In this document: positions 4,881 through 5,177 of the stretch, piece after piece
How the letters are laid out: each line of letters starts with the position of its first letter
Numbering within the stretch: the stretch's first letter is position 1
Assembly: GCA_036501345.1 (NCBI GenBank)
Contig: DASYAN010000561.1
Span: forward strand, 1 to 5,177
Direction of reading: 5' to 3'
Source of the DNA: DASYAN01 sp036501345
GTDB lineage: Bacteria > Chloroflexota > Ktedonobacteria > Ktedonobacterales > Ktedonobacteraceae
DNA length: 5,177 nucleotides
Notes under the pieces: generated by a model
What the model saw: the letters and a program-made list of their open reading frames with translations, nothing else
What the model was told of the DNA's origin: nothing
The model's database searches: none
Translations under genes and position numbers: made by a program

Positions 4881-5177
4881 TTAAACAGTGTGCGTCACTA
4901 CTGATGAAGCCCATGATCGAAGTTGGAAGGCACGAATAATGAAAAGGATACCGAAGACTATCCCATAGATTCCCACGAGCCACAGAAGAGACAGTAATCC
5001 AGCTCCAGGATGTATGATCAGAAGAAAGCCAAATACGAGGGAGAGAATACCAGCAAGCACCAATGGCCACTCTCGGGACACAAACGGACGTATAGCATAA
5101 GCTGCAAAGATCTCCATCATGCCAGTCACAATTGCCCAGGCTGCAACAATATAGAGCAGCACTAATGCTGTTATACC
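4881..5177 (-). CDS. HdeD/DUF308-like membrane protein, C-terminal part (gene runs off the window)
   Basis: The frame is open from the right edge to the TAA at 4881-4883, giving 98 residues. A GTG at 5160-5162 could be read as a start, but the upstream residues (GITAL) continue the first membrane helix, so the gene starts beyond the window. Three hydrophobic segments are seen: residues about 2-28 (ending in MMEIFAAYAIR), 37-55 (WPLVLAGILSLVFGFLLII) and 61-81 (LLSLLWLVGIYGIVFGILFII), then a short polar tail RAFQLRSWAS. The pattern R-x(n)-W-x-L-x-x-G-I-L-x-L-x-x-G-x-L-L-x-x-x-P-x-x-G, followed by G-x-Y-x-I-x-x-G-I and RAF, is typical of the HdeD/DUF308 family. Full proteins have about 180-220 residues and six helices, so about half is visible. 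In Escherichia coli HdeD contributes to acid resistance; the function of bacterial homologues like this one is not established. Transcription probably ends near the stem-loop at 4828-4871. Confidence 0.82.
   Translation of the reverse strand, partial: GITALVLLYIVAAWAIVTGMMEIFAAYAIRPFVSREWPLVLAGILSLVFGFLLIIHPGAGLLSLLWLVGIYGIVFGILFIIRAFQLRSWASSVVTHTV

Noticed and set aside
4849..5070. 73-aa minus-strand ORF near the right end
   Set aside because: It is a frame-shifted shadow of the HdeD-like gene and runs into the 16-bp stem-loop.
4881..5162. HdeD-like gene as a complete 93-aa protein starting at GTG 5162
   Set aside because: The frame stays open to the window edge and the preceding residues belong to the same membrane helix; the family is about twice this length.

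Overview
The window reads like a chromosomal segment of a non-thermophilic, moderate-GC bacterium, most plausibly Chloroflexota class Ktedonobacteria. This is an inference from protein style and gene content (a stand-alone prokaryotic LSDAT/SLOG protein, a DUF697 GTPase, an HdeD-like membrane protein, a Sfp-type phosphopantetheinyl transferase). No rRNA or other marker gene is present to prove it. I see no transposase, integrase, CRISPR array, tRNA or rRNA.

Layout, left to right. (1) Positions 2-670, + strand: the 3' part of an unrecognised, mostly helical protein whose start lies before the window. (2) Positions 671-1033: a 363-bp gap rich in small repeats: two competing stem-loops just after the first gene, a 21-bp tandem duplication, two further inverted repeats, and a possible 23-codon leader ORF. 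(3) Positions 1034-1795, + strand: a soluble, single-domain protein of the prokaryotic LSDAT (TRPM-type SLOG) family, a putative nucleotide-ligand sensor or nucleotide-processing domain. (4) Positions 1792-4643, - strand: a tight three-gene operon, convergent with the LSDAT gene and overlapping its stop codon by 4 bp. In transcription order it encodes a DUF697 Era/TrmE-like GTPase, a 271-aa protein that looks like a degenerate gluzincin metallopeptidase (HELAL in place of HExxH), and a Sfp-type 4'-phosphopantetheinyl transferase. The second and third genes are in the same frame and separated by one TAA followed directly by ATG. (5) Positions 4644-4880: the operon's upstream region, with a good sigma70-type promoter (exact TATAAT), a palindrome on its -35, a small dyad upstream, and a perfect 16-bp stem-loop behind the next gene. 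(6) Positions 4881-5177, - strand: the C-terminal part of an HdeD/DUF308-like membrane protein, cut by the window edge.

How the genes work together. The PPTase activates acyl or peptidyl carrier proteins by attaching phosphopantetheine, but no carrier protein or synthase is in the window. The GTPase and the pseudo-peptidase-like protein are probably co-transcribed and translationally coupled with it, yet no known pathway links these three. The most unusual points are the peptidase-like protein that has lost its second zinc histidine and sits in frame with the PPTase, the TTAG stop overlap that makes LSDAT and PPTase transcripts mutually antisense at their ends, and the repeat-dense leader of the LSDAT gene.
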